A stretch of 11,350 nt of DNA, from positions 1 through 11,350 of the forward strand of contig JAUYEB010000197.1 of NCBI GenBank assembly GCA_030691555.1, given 5' to 3'. How positions within the stretch are numbered: the stretch's first letter is position 1; every line of letters begins with the position of its first letter. Of this stretch, positions 1-7,043 are shown in pieces. Under the pieces are notes generated by a model. The model saw nothing but the letters and a program-made list of their open reading frames with translations. It had not been told where the DNA came from and ran no database searches. A program made the position numbers and the translations under genes. This DNA is from Candidatus Bathyarchaeota archaeon. GTDB taxonomy: Archaea; Thermoproteota; Bathyarchaeia; TCS64.

Positions 1-498
1 GAGGCCTGGGCCGCAGTCGCCATCCTCCTGAGGGAGGATGTGGACGACTACGAGACCCTCCTCGTGAAGCGGGCGGTGCTCACTGGGGACCCCTGGTCGG
101 GGGACATGGCCTTCCCCGGCGGGAAGAAGGCGCCATGCGACAGGACCCTCAGGGACACGATCGTCAGGGAGGTGCACGAGGAGACGGGGATAGACCTCGA
201 CGCCCTCACATACATCGGCGCCCTCCCCGTGCTCTTCTCCTCGATGAAGCCGGACAGGAACGTCCTCCCCATCGTCTACCTCTACGAGGGGAGGCCCGAG
301 ATCACACTCAACTCCGAGCTCACAGCCTACAGGTGGGTCCACCTGGAGGAGCTACGCGAGGGGAGGACGACCGCCTCCGTCAAGGGGTGGCGCGGGGAGG
401 TCTTCAAGATAGGCGACGATATAGTCTGGGGCCTGACCTACAGGATGCTGGACAAGCTCCTCGAGCTGCTCGACGACGCTACCCCAGAGTCCTCTTGA
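1..498 (+). CDS. Nudix hydrolase, CoA-pyrophosphatase-like (5' partial)
   Basis: The reading frame is open from base 1 (EAWAAVAILLRED...), so the gene starts upstream of the window. The GTG at 40 lies inside the first beta strand of the Nudix fold and is not the real start. Visible motifs are LLVKRA, then GDPWSGDMAFPGG, then REVHEETGI, which is the second half of the Nudix box holding the metal-binding glutamates. The spacing between GG and REVHEE is one residue longer than in the classical G-x5-E-x7-REUxEExGU box and lacks its first Glu. This is the layout of the YeaB/NudL-like CoA-pyrophosphatase branch. Proteins of this branch hydrolyse the pyrophosphate of CoA or related nucleotide derivatives in the cytoplasm. 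The exact substrate here is inferred. The 3' end overlaps the convergent sucD by 20 bp. Family assignment is firm; substrate is not. Confidence 0.88.
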   Translation, partial: EAWAAVAILLREDVDDYETLLVKRAVLTGDPWSGDMAFPGGKKAPCDRTLRDTIVREVHEETGIDLDALTYIGALPVLFSSMKPDRNVLPIVYLYEGRPEITLNSELTAYRWVHLEELREGRTTASVKGWRGEVFKIGDDIVWGLTYRMLDKLLELLDDATPESS

Positions 499-1348
499 GG
501 GCCTTGGCGACGTCGACGGGCTGCTCCCCGATGGCGGCGCCCGCGCCGCGGAGGGCGTTCATCTTGCTCTCGGCCGTCCCGGATGAGCCCTGGATTATGG
601 CGCCGGCGTGGCCCATCCTCTTCCCGGGTACGGCGGCGCGGCCCGCTATGTAGGCGGCGACGGGCTTCGTGAAGCCGCCGGAGGCTATGAAGTCGGCTGC
701 CTTCTCCTCGGCGTCCCCTCCGATCTCGCCGATGAGGGCCACCGCCTTAGTCTCGGGGTCCTCCTGGAACCACTTGAGGAGCTCGATGTAGTCGAGGCCG
801 ACGACGGGGTCGCCGCCGAGGCCGACGCACGTGGATTCGCCGAGGCCCTGGTTCGTGACGTGGGCGGCTATCTCGTAGAAGAGTGTGCCGCTGCGGCTGA
901 TTATGCCGACTGAGCCGCGCTTGAAGACCTGGTTGGGCATGATTCCCATCTTGGACTCGCCCGCCTTGATGAGGCCGGGGGTGTTGGGGCCGACGACGGT
1001 TGTGCCGAGCTGCTTGGCGCGTGCGACGAGCTCGATGGTGTCGCGGACGGGGATGCCCTCGGTTATGACGACGACGGGGTCCATCCCCGCCTCCATCGCC
1101 TCGAGCGCAGCGTCGAGGGCGCCCCCGGCTGGGACGAATATGATGGATGCGTCGCATCCCTGCATCTCCTTTGCCTCGAGGACGGTGTCGTAGACGGGTG
1201 TGCCGTCGACGTCCTGGCCCCCGCGGCCGGGGGTGACTCCGGCGACCACGTTTGTGCCGTACTCCCTCATCCTCGCGGCGTGGAACCTGCCCTGAGTGCC
1301 CGTGATGCCCTGCACCACGACCTTTGTGTCCTTGTTGATCAGCTTCAT
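479..1348 (-). CDS. sucD: Succinyl-CoA synthetase, alpha subunit
   Basis: This is the alpha subunit of succinate-CoA ligase, which interconverts succinyl-CoA + NDP + Pi with succinate + CoA + NTP in the TCA cycle. It carries the CoA-binding Rossmann fold and the phosphorylated histidine. The 289 residues match the usual family length. GITGTQG (about 14-20) is the CoA-binding glycine motif, followed by VTPGRGGQ (38-45) and VGPNTPGLI (119-127). ISRSGTLFYE (150-159) marks the ligase domain, and GHAGAII contains the active-site phosphohistidine H247. The ATG at 1346-1348 lies 2 nt after the sucC stop, so translation is probably coupled; a G-rich ribosome-binding-like run sits in the end of sucC. 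The stop (TAG) lies inside the end of the Nudix gene on the other strand. Malate-CoA ligase is a close relative and cannot be strictly excluded. Confidence 0.96.
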   Translation of the reverse strand: MKLINKDTKVVVQGITGTQGRFHAARMREYGTNVVAGVTPGRGGQDVDGTPVYDTVLEAKEMQGCDASIIFVPAGGALDAALEAMEAGMDPVVVITEGIPVRDTIELVARAKQLGTTVVGPNTPGLIKAGESKMGIMPNQVFKRGSVGIISRSGTLFYEIAAHVTNQGLGESTCVGLGGDPVVGLDYIELLKWFQEDPETKAVALIGEIGGDAEEKAADFIASGGFTKPVAAYIAGRAAVPGKRMGHAGAIIQGSSGTAESKMNALRGAGAAIGEQPVDVAKALKRTLG

Positions 1349-1350
1349 GT

Positions 1351-2493
1351 TCAGACCCCCCTGGCGAGTTGGACGGCCTTCTGCGCCGCCTCCTCCATCG
1401 TGTCGTCCGTCTCTATCCCCGCGTCGTGGAGGAGCCTCTTCCCCTCCTCCTCGTTGGTGCCCATCATCCTGACGACGATGGGCTTGTTGTCTCCGAGCTT
1501 CTTCCGCGCCTCGATGATTCCCTTAGCTGTGTCGTCGCAGCGGGTGATGCCGCCGAGGACGTTGACGAATAGCGCCTTCACCCGATCGTCTTTTAGTACG
1601 AACTCTACTGCCTTGCCGATGCGGTCGGGGCTGGCGCCTCCGCCGAGGTCGAGGAAGTTGCCCGCGTGGCCGCCGTAGAGCATGACGGTGTCGAGGGTCG
1701 CCATCGTGAGCCCGGCGCCGTTGCCGATGATGCCTATGTCGCCGTCGAGCTCGACGTAGGTCAGGTCCATGGCGCGTGCCTCCATCTCCCGGGGCGTCAG
1801 TTCCCCCTCGAAGCTCTCCAGATACTTGGCCTCCAGCTCCTTGTGCCTGTAGAGGGCGTTGTTGTCCACGTTGAGGCGCGCGTCTGCCGCAATGAAGCCG
1901 TCCGCGGTCTCGACAAGGGGGTTGATCTCCGTCAGCTCCGCGTCCATCTCGTAGGCGACCCTGTAGAGCCTCTGCAGTATGTCGGCTAGCTGCTGCATCT
2001 TCTTGCCCCCGTAGCCGAGGCGCCTAGCGACCCCGTTGGCGTGGTAGCTTCGGAACCCGTTCACCGGGTCGATGTTGTGCCTGACTATCTTCTCCGGGCT
2101 CCTGGCGGCGACGTCCTCGATGTTCATCCCGCCCTCGCTTGAGGCGAGTACGGTGTAGCACCTCGCGGCGCGGTCGACTATGACGCCGAGGTAGACCTCG
2201 TGCTCTATGGGCAGCCTCTCCTCGACGAGCACCTTGTGGACGGTGAGGTCCTTGATCCTCATGCCGAGTATCTGTTTGGCGACCTCGTAGGTCTGCTCGG
2301 GGGTGTCGGCGGGCCTTATGCCCCCGGCCTTGCCCCTGCCTCCGACGCCGACCTGGGCCTTCACCACGACTGGCCTGCCTATCATCATGGAGGCGTCTCT
2401 GGCCTGCTCCGGGGTCGTGGCGACGGCGCTCATCCCGAGGGGGACGCCGTACCGCCTGAAGACCTCCTTCGCCTCGTACTCTAGGAGCTTCAA
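1351..2493 (-). CDS. sucC: Succinyl-CoA synthetase, beta subunit
   Basis: This ATP-grasp subunit binds the nucleotide and succinate and pairs with the SucD product encoded immediately downstream. The 380 residues are close to the 385-400 of bacterial and archaeal SucC. Motifs are the N-terminal MKLLEYEAKEVFRRYGVP, VVVKAQVGVGGRGKAGGI (nucleotide-binding lysine K45 and glycine loop), ELTEINPL (Mg-ligand N191), AADARLNVDNNA (probable second Mg ligand D204), GNGAGLTMATLD (257-268) and NVLGGITRCD (311-320) in the C-terminal ligase domain. The start is TTG (2491-2493). It is chosen because the alignment begins exactly there, as in the typical MxLxEYxAK N-terminus, and no ATG precedes it. Whether the enzyme prefers ADP or GDP cannot be read safely from sequence alone. 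It is the first gene of a two-gene operon. Confidence 0.96.
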   Translation of the reverse strand: MKLLEYEAKEVFRRYGVPLGMSAVATTPEQARDASMMIGRPVVVKAQVGVGGRGKAGGIRPADTPEQTYEVAKQILGMRIKDLTVHKVLVEERLPIEHEVYLGVIVDRAARCYTVLASSEGGMNIEDVAARSPEKIVRHNIDPVNGFRSYHANGVARRLGYGGKKMQQLADILQRLYRVAYEMDAELTEINPLVETADGFIAADARLNVDNNALYRHKELEAKYLESFEGELTPREMEARAMDLTYVELDGDIGIIGNGAGLTMATLDTVMLYGGHAGNFLDLGGGASPDRIGKAVEFVLKDDRVKALFVNVLGGITRCDDTAKGIIEARKKLGDNKPIVVRMMGTNEEEGKRLLHDAGIETDDTMEEAAQKAVQLARGV

Positions 2494-2534
2494 CAGATCA
2501 CACTCGTTGTGGGAGAGTTATCCCCGTCGGGTAG

Positions 2535-2543
2535 ATAATTATT
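2535..2543 (-). promoter_or_regulatory. Candidate TATA box for sucCD
   Basis: Read on the minus strand, AATAATTAT is an isolated A/T-only run in very GC-rich DNA. Its centre is about 46 bp upstream of the sucC TTG. An archaeal start site about 26 bp downstream would leave a leader near 20 nt. The sequence just before the TTG contains TGATC, a partial match to the archaeal anti-Shine-Dalgarno, but very close to the start. Assignment rests on composition and spacing only. Confidence 0.4.
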
Positions 2544-2575
2544 CTGGGGCGCCGTCGCCCGGGGGGCGAATCAAC

Positions 2576-2583
2576 GTTAAATC
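2576..2583 (+). promoter_or_regulatory. Candidate TATA box for the M20 amidohydrolase gene (leaderless)
   Basis: GTTAAATC, centred near 2580, lies about 27 bp upstream of the ATG at 2607. This is the spacing at which an archaeal TATA box puts the transcription start on the start codon itself. The 20 nt before the ATG lack any purine-rich ribosome binding site, which agrees with a leaderless transcript. It lies back-to-back with the sucC promoter candidate in the same intergenic region. Confidence 0.45.
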
Positions 2584-2606
2584 CGGAACAAGCCCACCTT
2601 ACAGCC

Positions 2607-3905
2607 ATGTCCAAGGACTCTGTCAAGAAGAAGGTGCTGGAGGCGATCGACGCGCGCGCCGACGAGATAATAGAGATCGGCGAGGCGATCTGGAGGAAGC
2701 CGGAGCTCGGCTTCAAGGAGTTCCACACGGCAGAGCTCACCGAGAGGAAGTACGGGGAGATGGGCTGGGCCTACGAGTCCAAGATAGGGATAACGGGCTC
2801 GAAGGCCTACCTGAAGAAGAGGGGGAGGGGCCCCGTCGTGGGGATAATCGGCGAGCTCGACGCCATACGCGTCCCCGACCACCCCGACTGCGACCCCATC
2901 ACCGGGGCTGCCCACTCCTGCGGCCACAACGCCCAGATGGCGGCGATGCTCGGCGCGGGCTTCGGCCTAAACGACGTCATGGGTGAACTCGACGGCAACG
3001 TCGCCCTCCTCACGGTCCCCGCCGAGGAGTACCTGGAGATCGACTACAGGAACAGCCTAAGGGAGAAGGGGAAGCTGGAGTTCTTCGGGGGGAAGCAGGA
3101 GTTCATCCGCCTCGGATACATGAAGGACATAGACATCAGCATCGGGAGCCACACGGACAGCGAGATAAAGGAGAGGCTGAGCGTGGGTGGTAGCAACAAC
3201 GGCTTCGTGGGGAAGATGGTCCACTACATCGGCCTGGAGGCGCACGCGGGCGGGAGCCCCCACAAGGGGATAAACGCCCTCAACGCCGCGATGCTCGGCC
3301 TCATGGCCATCCACGCCCAGAGGGAGACCTTCAAGGACGAGGACACGATCAGGGTCCACCCCATCATAACGAAGGGGGGCGAGATAGTGAACAACGTCCC
3401 CGCCGACGTCAGGATGGAGAGCTACGTCAGGGGCAAGACGGTTGAGGCGATCAAGGACGCCAACGTCAAGGTGAACCGCGCCCTAAAGGCGGGCGCCATG
3501 GCGGTCGGCGCGGAGGTCGAGATAGACGACCACCCCGGCTACATGCCCTACACGAAGGACGCCGCCCTCGACGCCGTCCTCAAGGCGAACGCCGCCTCCC
3601 TCGTGGGGGAGGACCAGATAAAGGTCAAGGGCCACTCCACAGGCTCCACCGACCTCGGCGACTTCAGCTGCATAATGCCCACCACGAGCATAGGGATGGG
3701 AGGCTGCACGGGCAGGGGGCACGGCCGGGACTTCAAGATCGTCGACAAGCAGACGGCCTACGTTCTCCCCGCGAAGGTGATGGCCCTCACGTGCGTAGAC
3801 CTCCTCTATGACAAGGCCAAGCTCGCGAGGGAGATCACGAAGGGGTTCAAGCCCACAATCCCTCCGGCTGACTACACGGGCTTCATGAAGAGGCTCGTCG
3901 CCTAA
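2607..3905 (+). CDS. M20D-family metallo-amidohydrolase / peptidase
   Basis: This is a cytoplasmic zinc/manganese-type amidohydrolase of the AbgA/AbgB/HmrA-IAA-amino-acid-hydrolase branch (M20D). Such enzymes cleave an N-acyl or aminoacyl amide from an amino acid. All expected metal and catalytic positions are visible: D85 in GELDAIR, C105 and H107 in AHSCGHN, the E140-E141 pair in VPAEE, H182 in GSHTD, and H372 in GRGHGRDF. H213 in EAHAGGSPHKGINAL belongs to the dimerisation/lid domain. At 432 residues it has normal length. The common HxCGHDxH signature reads HSCGHNAQ here, with Asn as in AbgB-like members. The ATG fits a leaderless start. The gene is followed after 49 bp by the aldo/keto reductase on the same strand. 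The substrate is unknown; an N-acyl-amino acid or small peptide amide is the reasonable guess. Confidence 0.9.
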   Translation: MSKDSVKKKVLEAIDARADEIIEIGEAIWRKPELGFKEFHTAELTERKYGEMGWAYESKIGITGSKAYLKKRGRGPVVGIIGELDAIRVPDHPDCDPITGAAHSCGHNAQMAAMLGAGFGLNDVMGELDGNVALLTVPAEEYLEIDYRNSLREKGKLEFFGGKQEFIRLGYMKDIDISIGSHTDSEIKERLSVGGSNNGFVGKMVHYIGLEAHAGGSPHKGINALNAAMLGLMAIHAQRETFKDEDTIRVHPIITKGGEIVNNVPADVRMESYVRGKTVEAIKDANVKVNRALKAGAMAVGAEVEIDDHPGYMPYTKDAALDAVLKANAASLVGEDQIKVKGHSTGSTDLGDFSCIMPTTSIGMGGCTGRGHGRDFKIVDKQTAYVLPAKVMALTCVDLLYDKAKLAREITKGFKPTIPPADYTGFMKRLVA

Positions 3906-3927
3906 ACCTCTTATCCACCCGTTCCCC

Positions 3928-3943
3928 CCTCCCTTCAGGGAGG
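3928..3943 (+). promoter_or_regulatory. Small hairpin covering the ribosome binding site of the aldo/keto reductase
   Basis: CCTCCC-TTCA-GGGAGG is a perfect 6-bp GC-rich stem with a 4-nt loop. Its 3' arm, GGGAGG, is the only Shine-Dalgarno-like sequence ahead of the next gene: 8 nt before a TTG and 11 nt before the ATG. It could mask the site in the transcript, or could be chance, since any SD paired with a C-rich tract gives such a stem. There is no following T-run, so a terminator is less likely. Confidence 0.4.
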
Positions 3944-3954
3944 CTTCCGGCTTG

Positions 3955-4779
3955 ATGGAGTACAGGGAGATCACGAAGGGAGTCGAGGTACCCGTCCTCG
4001 GCCTCGGCACGTGGGGCATGGGTGGGCGCGAGACACCCGACAAGGCGCGGGACAGCGAGACCGTCACAGCCATAAGGATGGCCCTAGAGCTCGGCCTGAC
4101 CCACCTCGACACCGCCGAGTACTACGGCGCGGGCCACGCCGAGGAGCTCGTCGGCGAGGCGATCGAGGGCTGGGACAGGGAGAAGCTCTTCATCACCTCC
4201 AAGGTCTGGCACAACCACCTGCGCAGGGAAGACCTGCTACACTCGATGAAGGCGAGCCTCGGGCGCCTCGGCGTCGACCACGTCGACCTCTACCTCGTCC
4301 ACTGGCCCAACCCCAGCGTGCCGCTGAAGGAGACCATGGCGGCGATGGAGGAGTGCATCAGGCAGGGCCACACGCGTTTCATCGGGGTGAGCAACTTCAG
4401 CGCGCAACTCATGGAGGAGGCGCAGGGCCACCTGAAGGACGCCCGACTCATCGCGAACCAGGTGCAGTACAGCCTCCTCGACCAGAAGCCTAGGATGGAG
4501 CTCCTGCCCGCCTGCCGCCGGATGGGCGTCAGCCTCGTCGCCTACAGGCCCCTGGAGCGCGGAGCCATAATCGAGACCCCGAACGCGGTGATGGACGAGA
4601 TAGCGGGGGCGCGGGGGAAGACGCGTGTGCAGGTCGCACTAAACTGGCTCATATCCCAGGAGGGTGTCTTCGCCATCCCGAAGTCGACTAACCCCGTCCA
4701 CCTCATGGAGTTCATGGGCGCCATCGGCTGGAGGCTCACCGAGGAGGAGCAGAGGCGCCTCTCGGACGCCTACCGCTAG
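3955..4779 (+). CDS. Aldo/keto reductase
   Basis: This is an NAD(P)H-dependent (beta/alpha)8-barrel oxidoreductase that reduces aldehydes or ketones to alcohols. The catalytic tetrad is complete: D52 and Y57 in LDTAEYYG, K83 in ITSKVW, and H116 in YLVHWPNP. Cofactor-side motifs follow in order: FIGVSNFS, ANQVQYSLLDQ, AYRPLERG and IPKSTNPVHLMEF. The length of 274 residues is typical. The ATG at 3955 is taken as the start, but a TTG directly before it (3952) is in frame and sits at a better distance (8 nt) from GGGAGG, so the protein may carry one extra residue. The next gene follows after 20 bp with its own strong ribosome binding site, which suggests one transcript. The physiological substrate cannot be told from the sequence. 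Confidence 0.93.
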   Translation: MEYREITKGVEVPVLGLGTWGMGGRETPDKARDSETVTAIRMALELGLTHLDTAEYYGAGHAEELVGEAIEGWDREKLFITSKVWHNHLRREDLLHSMKASLGRLGVDHVDLYLVHWPNPSVPLKETMAAMEECIRQGHTRFIGVSNFSAQLMEEAQGHLKDARLIANQVQYSLLDQKPRMELLPACRRMGVSLVAYRPLERGAIIETPNAVMDEIAGARGKTRVQVALNWLISQEGVFAIPKSTNPVHLMEFMGAIGWRLTEEEQRRLSDAYR

Positions 4780-4787
4780 GACCGCCA

Positions 4788-4793
4788 GGAGGT
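4788..4793 (+). promoter_or_regulatory. Strong Shine-Dalgarno site deciding the start of the hypothetical gene
   Basis: GGAGGT lies 6 nt before the ATG at 4800 and only 3 nt before the in-frame TTG at 4797. The spacing favours the ATG. It is the clearest ribosome binding site in the window and suggests that this gene is internal to a transcript shared with the aldo/keto reductase. Confidence 0.65.
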
Positions 4794-4799
4794 AACTTG

Positions 4800-5705
4800 A
4801 TGCCCCCGATCCCACCCGACGGAGAAGGCTGCGTCAAGTGGCTCGTCGAGATGGGGGCGGATCTAGGCTTCCACGCCGAGGCAAACTACGTTTCAGATGA
4901 CGGCTCGACCGCCGACGCCGCGTGGGTGCTCAACCCGGGCCAGAGGCCCATCTTCACCTTCACCGTCGAGGAGGCGGACCCCATGCGGCTCACATCCGCC
5001 GCCCTCCAGTGGGTGGGCACCTCCACCGAGCCGAGGTCATGGATGCACATCGGCATTCTCTTAGGCGGTTCCGTAGGAGGTGTGAGTCTGCCCGGGCTCC
5101 CCGAGAGGCTCCGGATTTACGGCGGAGACGAAGCAGACCGGCTCGAAGCCGACCTTGAGGGTTTCACGAAGGAAGTGATCCGGCTGCTGGCGAAGTACAT
5201 GAAGACCGCGCCCAGCGGCGGGGGTCTTCGGGGGTCGATAAAGGCGCTGGCTGATTCGACGCTGGGCTGGCCCCGGGGGCAACCCGACGCCAGGATCGAG
5301 AAGGAGGCAACAGCAATAATTTCTGAGGAGGGGCTGTACCCCTTCGCCGCGGAGACCTCGGAGGACGACGAGGCACCCGAGATCACCCTTGCCCCGAGCA
5401 GGAAGGTCGTCCCCCTCGACATAAAGTCCGGAGAAATAACCTTCGACGGCGCCCTGATGCGGCTGACTGAGGCCGACGCCGAGAGGCTGCTCCTCTCCTC
5501 GGAGCACAGGAACCTGCCTTTCACCTTCAGGTTCAGCCTGCCCCGATCCGGGGGAGGCGCCTCGCTGGGTCTCTGGTTCGATGCGGATAAGTCGAACCAG
5601 CCGCAGGCCCTCGAGTTCTGGGCGCTGGCCGATGCCGCCGAGGCCGCTGGCACAATCGGGCTCCTCGGGCCGTCGGGTGAGGTGGCGGCCTTCACCCTCG
5701 TCTAG
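4800..5705 (+). CDS. Hypothetical protein, possible divergent nuclease-fold N-terminal domain
   Basis: I do not recognise this 301-residue protein. It has no signal peptide or membrane segment and is probably cytoplasmic. Residues 1-90 run through a helix (CVKWLVEMGADLGF), then STADAAWVLNPGQRPIFTFT with VEE at 56-58, a helix, and WMHIGILLGG. The pattern of D39-x-x-W, a turn, a strand ending in acidic residues, a helix and a hydrophobic strand recalls a degenerate PD-(D/E)xK core, but no catalytic lysine is evident. Residues 110-180 look helical, 180-195 are acidic and probably flexible, and 196-301 look beta-rich. Arginine codons are split between AGG (8) and CGG (7) with no CGC, whereas the upstream aldo/keto reductase uses CGC several times. 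This may hint at a different history, but the sample is small. Reality of the gene is supported by its ribosome binding site, full-length frame and tight placement. Function is open. Confidence 0.8.
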   Translation: MPPIPPDGEGCVKWLVEMGADLGFHAEANYVSDDGSTADAAWVLNPGQRPIFTFTVEEADPMRLTSAALQWVGTSTEPRSWMHIGILLGGSVGGVSLPGLPERLRIYGGDEADRLEADLEGFTKEVIRLLAKYMKTAPSGGGLRGSIKALADSTLGWPRGQPDARIEKEATAIISEEGLYPFAAETSEDDEAPEITLAPSRKVVPLDIKSGEITFDGALMRLTEADAERLLLSSEHRNLPFTFRFSLPRSGGGASLGLWFDADKSNQPQALEFWALADAAEAAGTIGLLGPSGEVAAFTLV

Positions 5706-6982
5706 TAGGGCTCCTCCTCGACCCTCCGCAGCGGCTTGAAGTGCCACTCGAAGAGGCTCGCGGCGCCGAAGAGGGCGAAGCTGCTGAGGAGAAACGTCAC
5801 AGAATAGCCGAAGAAGAAGCTGATGTTGCCGCTGAGGAAGCTGCCGAGGAACATGGCGACGCTGCCTATGGCGCTGTAGATCCCGAGGGTGCCACCCTGC
5901 CCCTCCCTTGGCAGGAACCTGTAGAGGAGCGCGTTCACGCCGATCGTGATGTTCGTGTACGCCATCCCGATGAGGAGGTAGAGGAGGAGCGTCACGTAGA
6001 GAACGTCGTGGCCGAAGAAGTAGATGCTCTCGATCGCGGCGAAGAGGAACGCCATGGCGCGCAGCGACATGAACTCCACGACCATCCCCGGGTCCCCCTT
6101 CTTGCTGAAGCCGCTGAACCTCTGGGTACTCGCGAGGCCGTTTATGCAGGTGATGAAGATGTTGAGGCCGGTGATCTCCAGGTAGCTTAGGTTGTTCGCC
6201 TTGAGGAATGGTGTGTAGCTGGTGAAGAAGAGGTTGGCGCCGAGGAAGAAGAGGGCGTTCGTCGCCATGATTAGGGGGATGTCCCTCGTCAGCGCGCCGC
6301 GGGCGTCCCTGACGAGCCCCCTGATGTCGTCCACCTTCGGGGTCTTGAGGAGCAGCACGGGGAGGTGGGTGAGGCGCGCTATGAGCGCATCCGAGTTGAA
6401 CGCGATCGCCTGCCTCTCCGTCGCCGCCTTCGAGTCCTTCACGAGGGCTAGGGAGAGGAAGAGCAGGATGGTGCTGAAGCCTATCGGGAGCAGGGCCACG
6501 GCGGTCAACGGCAGGGACGTGAGGACGAGGAACCCAAACACGTTCCCCGCCAGGCTCCCGTAGATCATGTACTTGAAGCTCAACGCACTCCCCTCCCCCA
6601 GGTTCTCCTTCGACACCGTGTCCATCAGGAGGAGGCTGAAGACCGTCGGGCTCAGGCTGCTGAAGAAGCTGTAGACGGCGTAGAAGCCGATCATGAGGTT
6701 GACGTCGCCGCTCATCGCGATGAGGCTGAGAGTGAAGAGCTGCCCGACCGCACTCAGGGCGAGGAGGGGCCTCCTCTTGCCCATGTAGTCGGCGATCCTC
6801 CCGCCGATGAAGGCGGAGGGGATGAGCACGATGTTGAAAGCCGATGAGGCGAGTCCGACGGCGATGACGCTCCCGCCGAGGTCGAGTATGCGGAGCGTGA
6901 TGTATGTGCCGATGCAGCTCTGTATCGCGTAGAAGGGTATTATGGCGTATAGCCAGCGGGGCTTCACGAACTTCTCCGCCAA
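5702..6982 (-). CDS. Major facilitator superfamily transporter
   Basis: This is an integral membrane secondary transporter of 426 residues with about 12 hydrophobic segments in two halves. The loop after the second segment carries the MFS motif A, GGRIADYMGKRRP (D65, G68, R70). A basic, mostly hydrophilic central loop (about 183-235) separates the halves, as expected. The C-terminus is short and charged. The start is TTG (6980-6982): a TAA stop lies in frame two codons upstream, and the first internal Met is inside motif A, too late to be the start. Its stop codon shares the palindrome CTAG with the stop of the convergent hypothetical gene. It is transcribed divergently from the ClC gene. The substrate is not readable; drug/metabolite efflux or nutrient uptake are both possible. 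Confidence 0.9.
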   Translation of the reverse strand: MAEKFVKPRWLYAIIPFYAIQSCIGTYITLRILDLGGSVIAVGLASSAFNIVLIPSAFIGGRIADYMGKRRPLLALSAVGQLFTLSLIAMSGDVNLMIGFYAVYSFFSSLSPTVFSLLLMDTVSKENLGEGSALSFKYMIYGSLAGNVFGFLVLTSLPLTAVALLPIGFSTILLFLSLALVKDSKAATERQAIAFNSDALIARLTHLPVLLLKTPKVDDIRGLVRDARGALTRDIPLIMATNALFFLGANLFFTSYTPFLKANNLSYLEITGLNIFITCINGLASTQRFSGFSKKGDPGMVVEFMSLRAMAFLFAAIESIYFFGHDVLYVTLLLYLLIGMAYTNITIGVNALLYRFLPREGQGGTLGIYSAIGSVAMFLGSFLSGNISFFFGYSVTFLLSSFALFGAASLFEWHFKPLRRVEEEPY

Positions 6983-6983
6983 G

Positions 6984-6990
6984 TTTTAAT
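6984..6990 (+). promoter_or_regulatory. Candidate TATA box for the ClC gene
   Basis: TTTTAAT sits about 57 bp upstream of the ClC GTG. With the usual spacing of about 26 bp, transcription would start near 7013 and leave a leader of about 30 nt. The box would lie inside the 5' leader of the divergent MFS transcript. Assigned on composition and spacing only. Confidence 0.35.
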
Positions 6991-7023
6991 CTACCCCGAC
7001 TCAGATACCTGCGATTACCTACA

Positions 7024-7032
7024 GAATTAATA
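7024..7032 (-). promoter_or_regulatory. Candidate TATA box for the MFS gene
   Basis: On the minus strand this reads as TATTAATTC, an A/T-rich block centred about 46 bp upstream of the MFS TTG. It predicts a start near 7002 and a leader of about 20 nt. It would lie inside the leader of the ClC transcript, so the two promoters would be interleaved. Assigned on composition and spacing only. Confidence 0.35.
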
Positions 7033-7043
7033 AGGGTTGATGC

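Noticed and set aside
40..42. GTG as start of the Nudix gene
   Set aside because: The frame is open to base 1 and the upstream residues (WAAVAILL) form the expected first strand of the Nudix fold, so the gene is truncated by the window edge.
3905..3954. Terminator after the M20 gene
   Set aside because: The stem at 3928-3943 lacks a following T tract and overlaps the next gene's ribosome binding site, so a role in translation is more plausible than termination.
3483..4112. Minus-strand open frame spanning the junction of the M20 and aldo/keto reductase genes
   Set aside because: It crosses two strongly supported genes, has no ribosome binding site and no recognisable domain.
5061..5747. Minus-strand open frames opposite the hypothetical gene
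   Set aside because: Considered as alternatives because the plus-strand product is unknown. The plus strand has a strong Shine-Dalgarno site and a sensible alternation of secondary structure, while the minus products are low-complexity.
7040..7042. ATG as start of the ClC gene
   Set aside because: It is out of frame with the ClC protein; the frame it opens yields arginine-rich nonsense. The GTG at 7044 is the only usable start.
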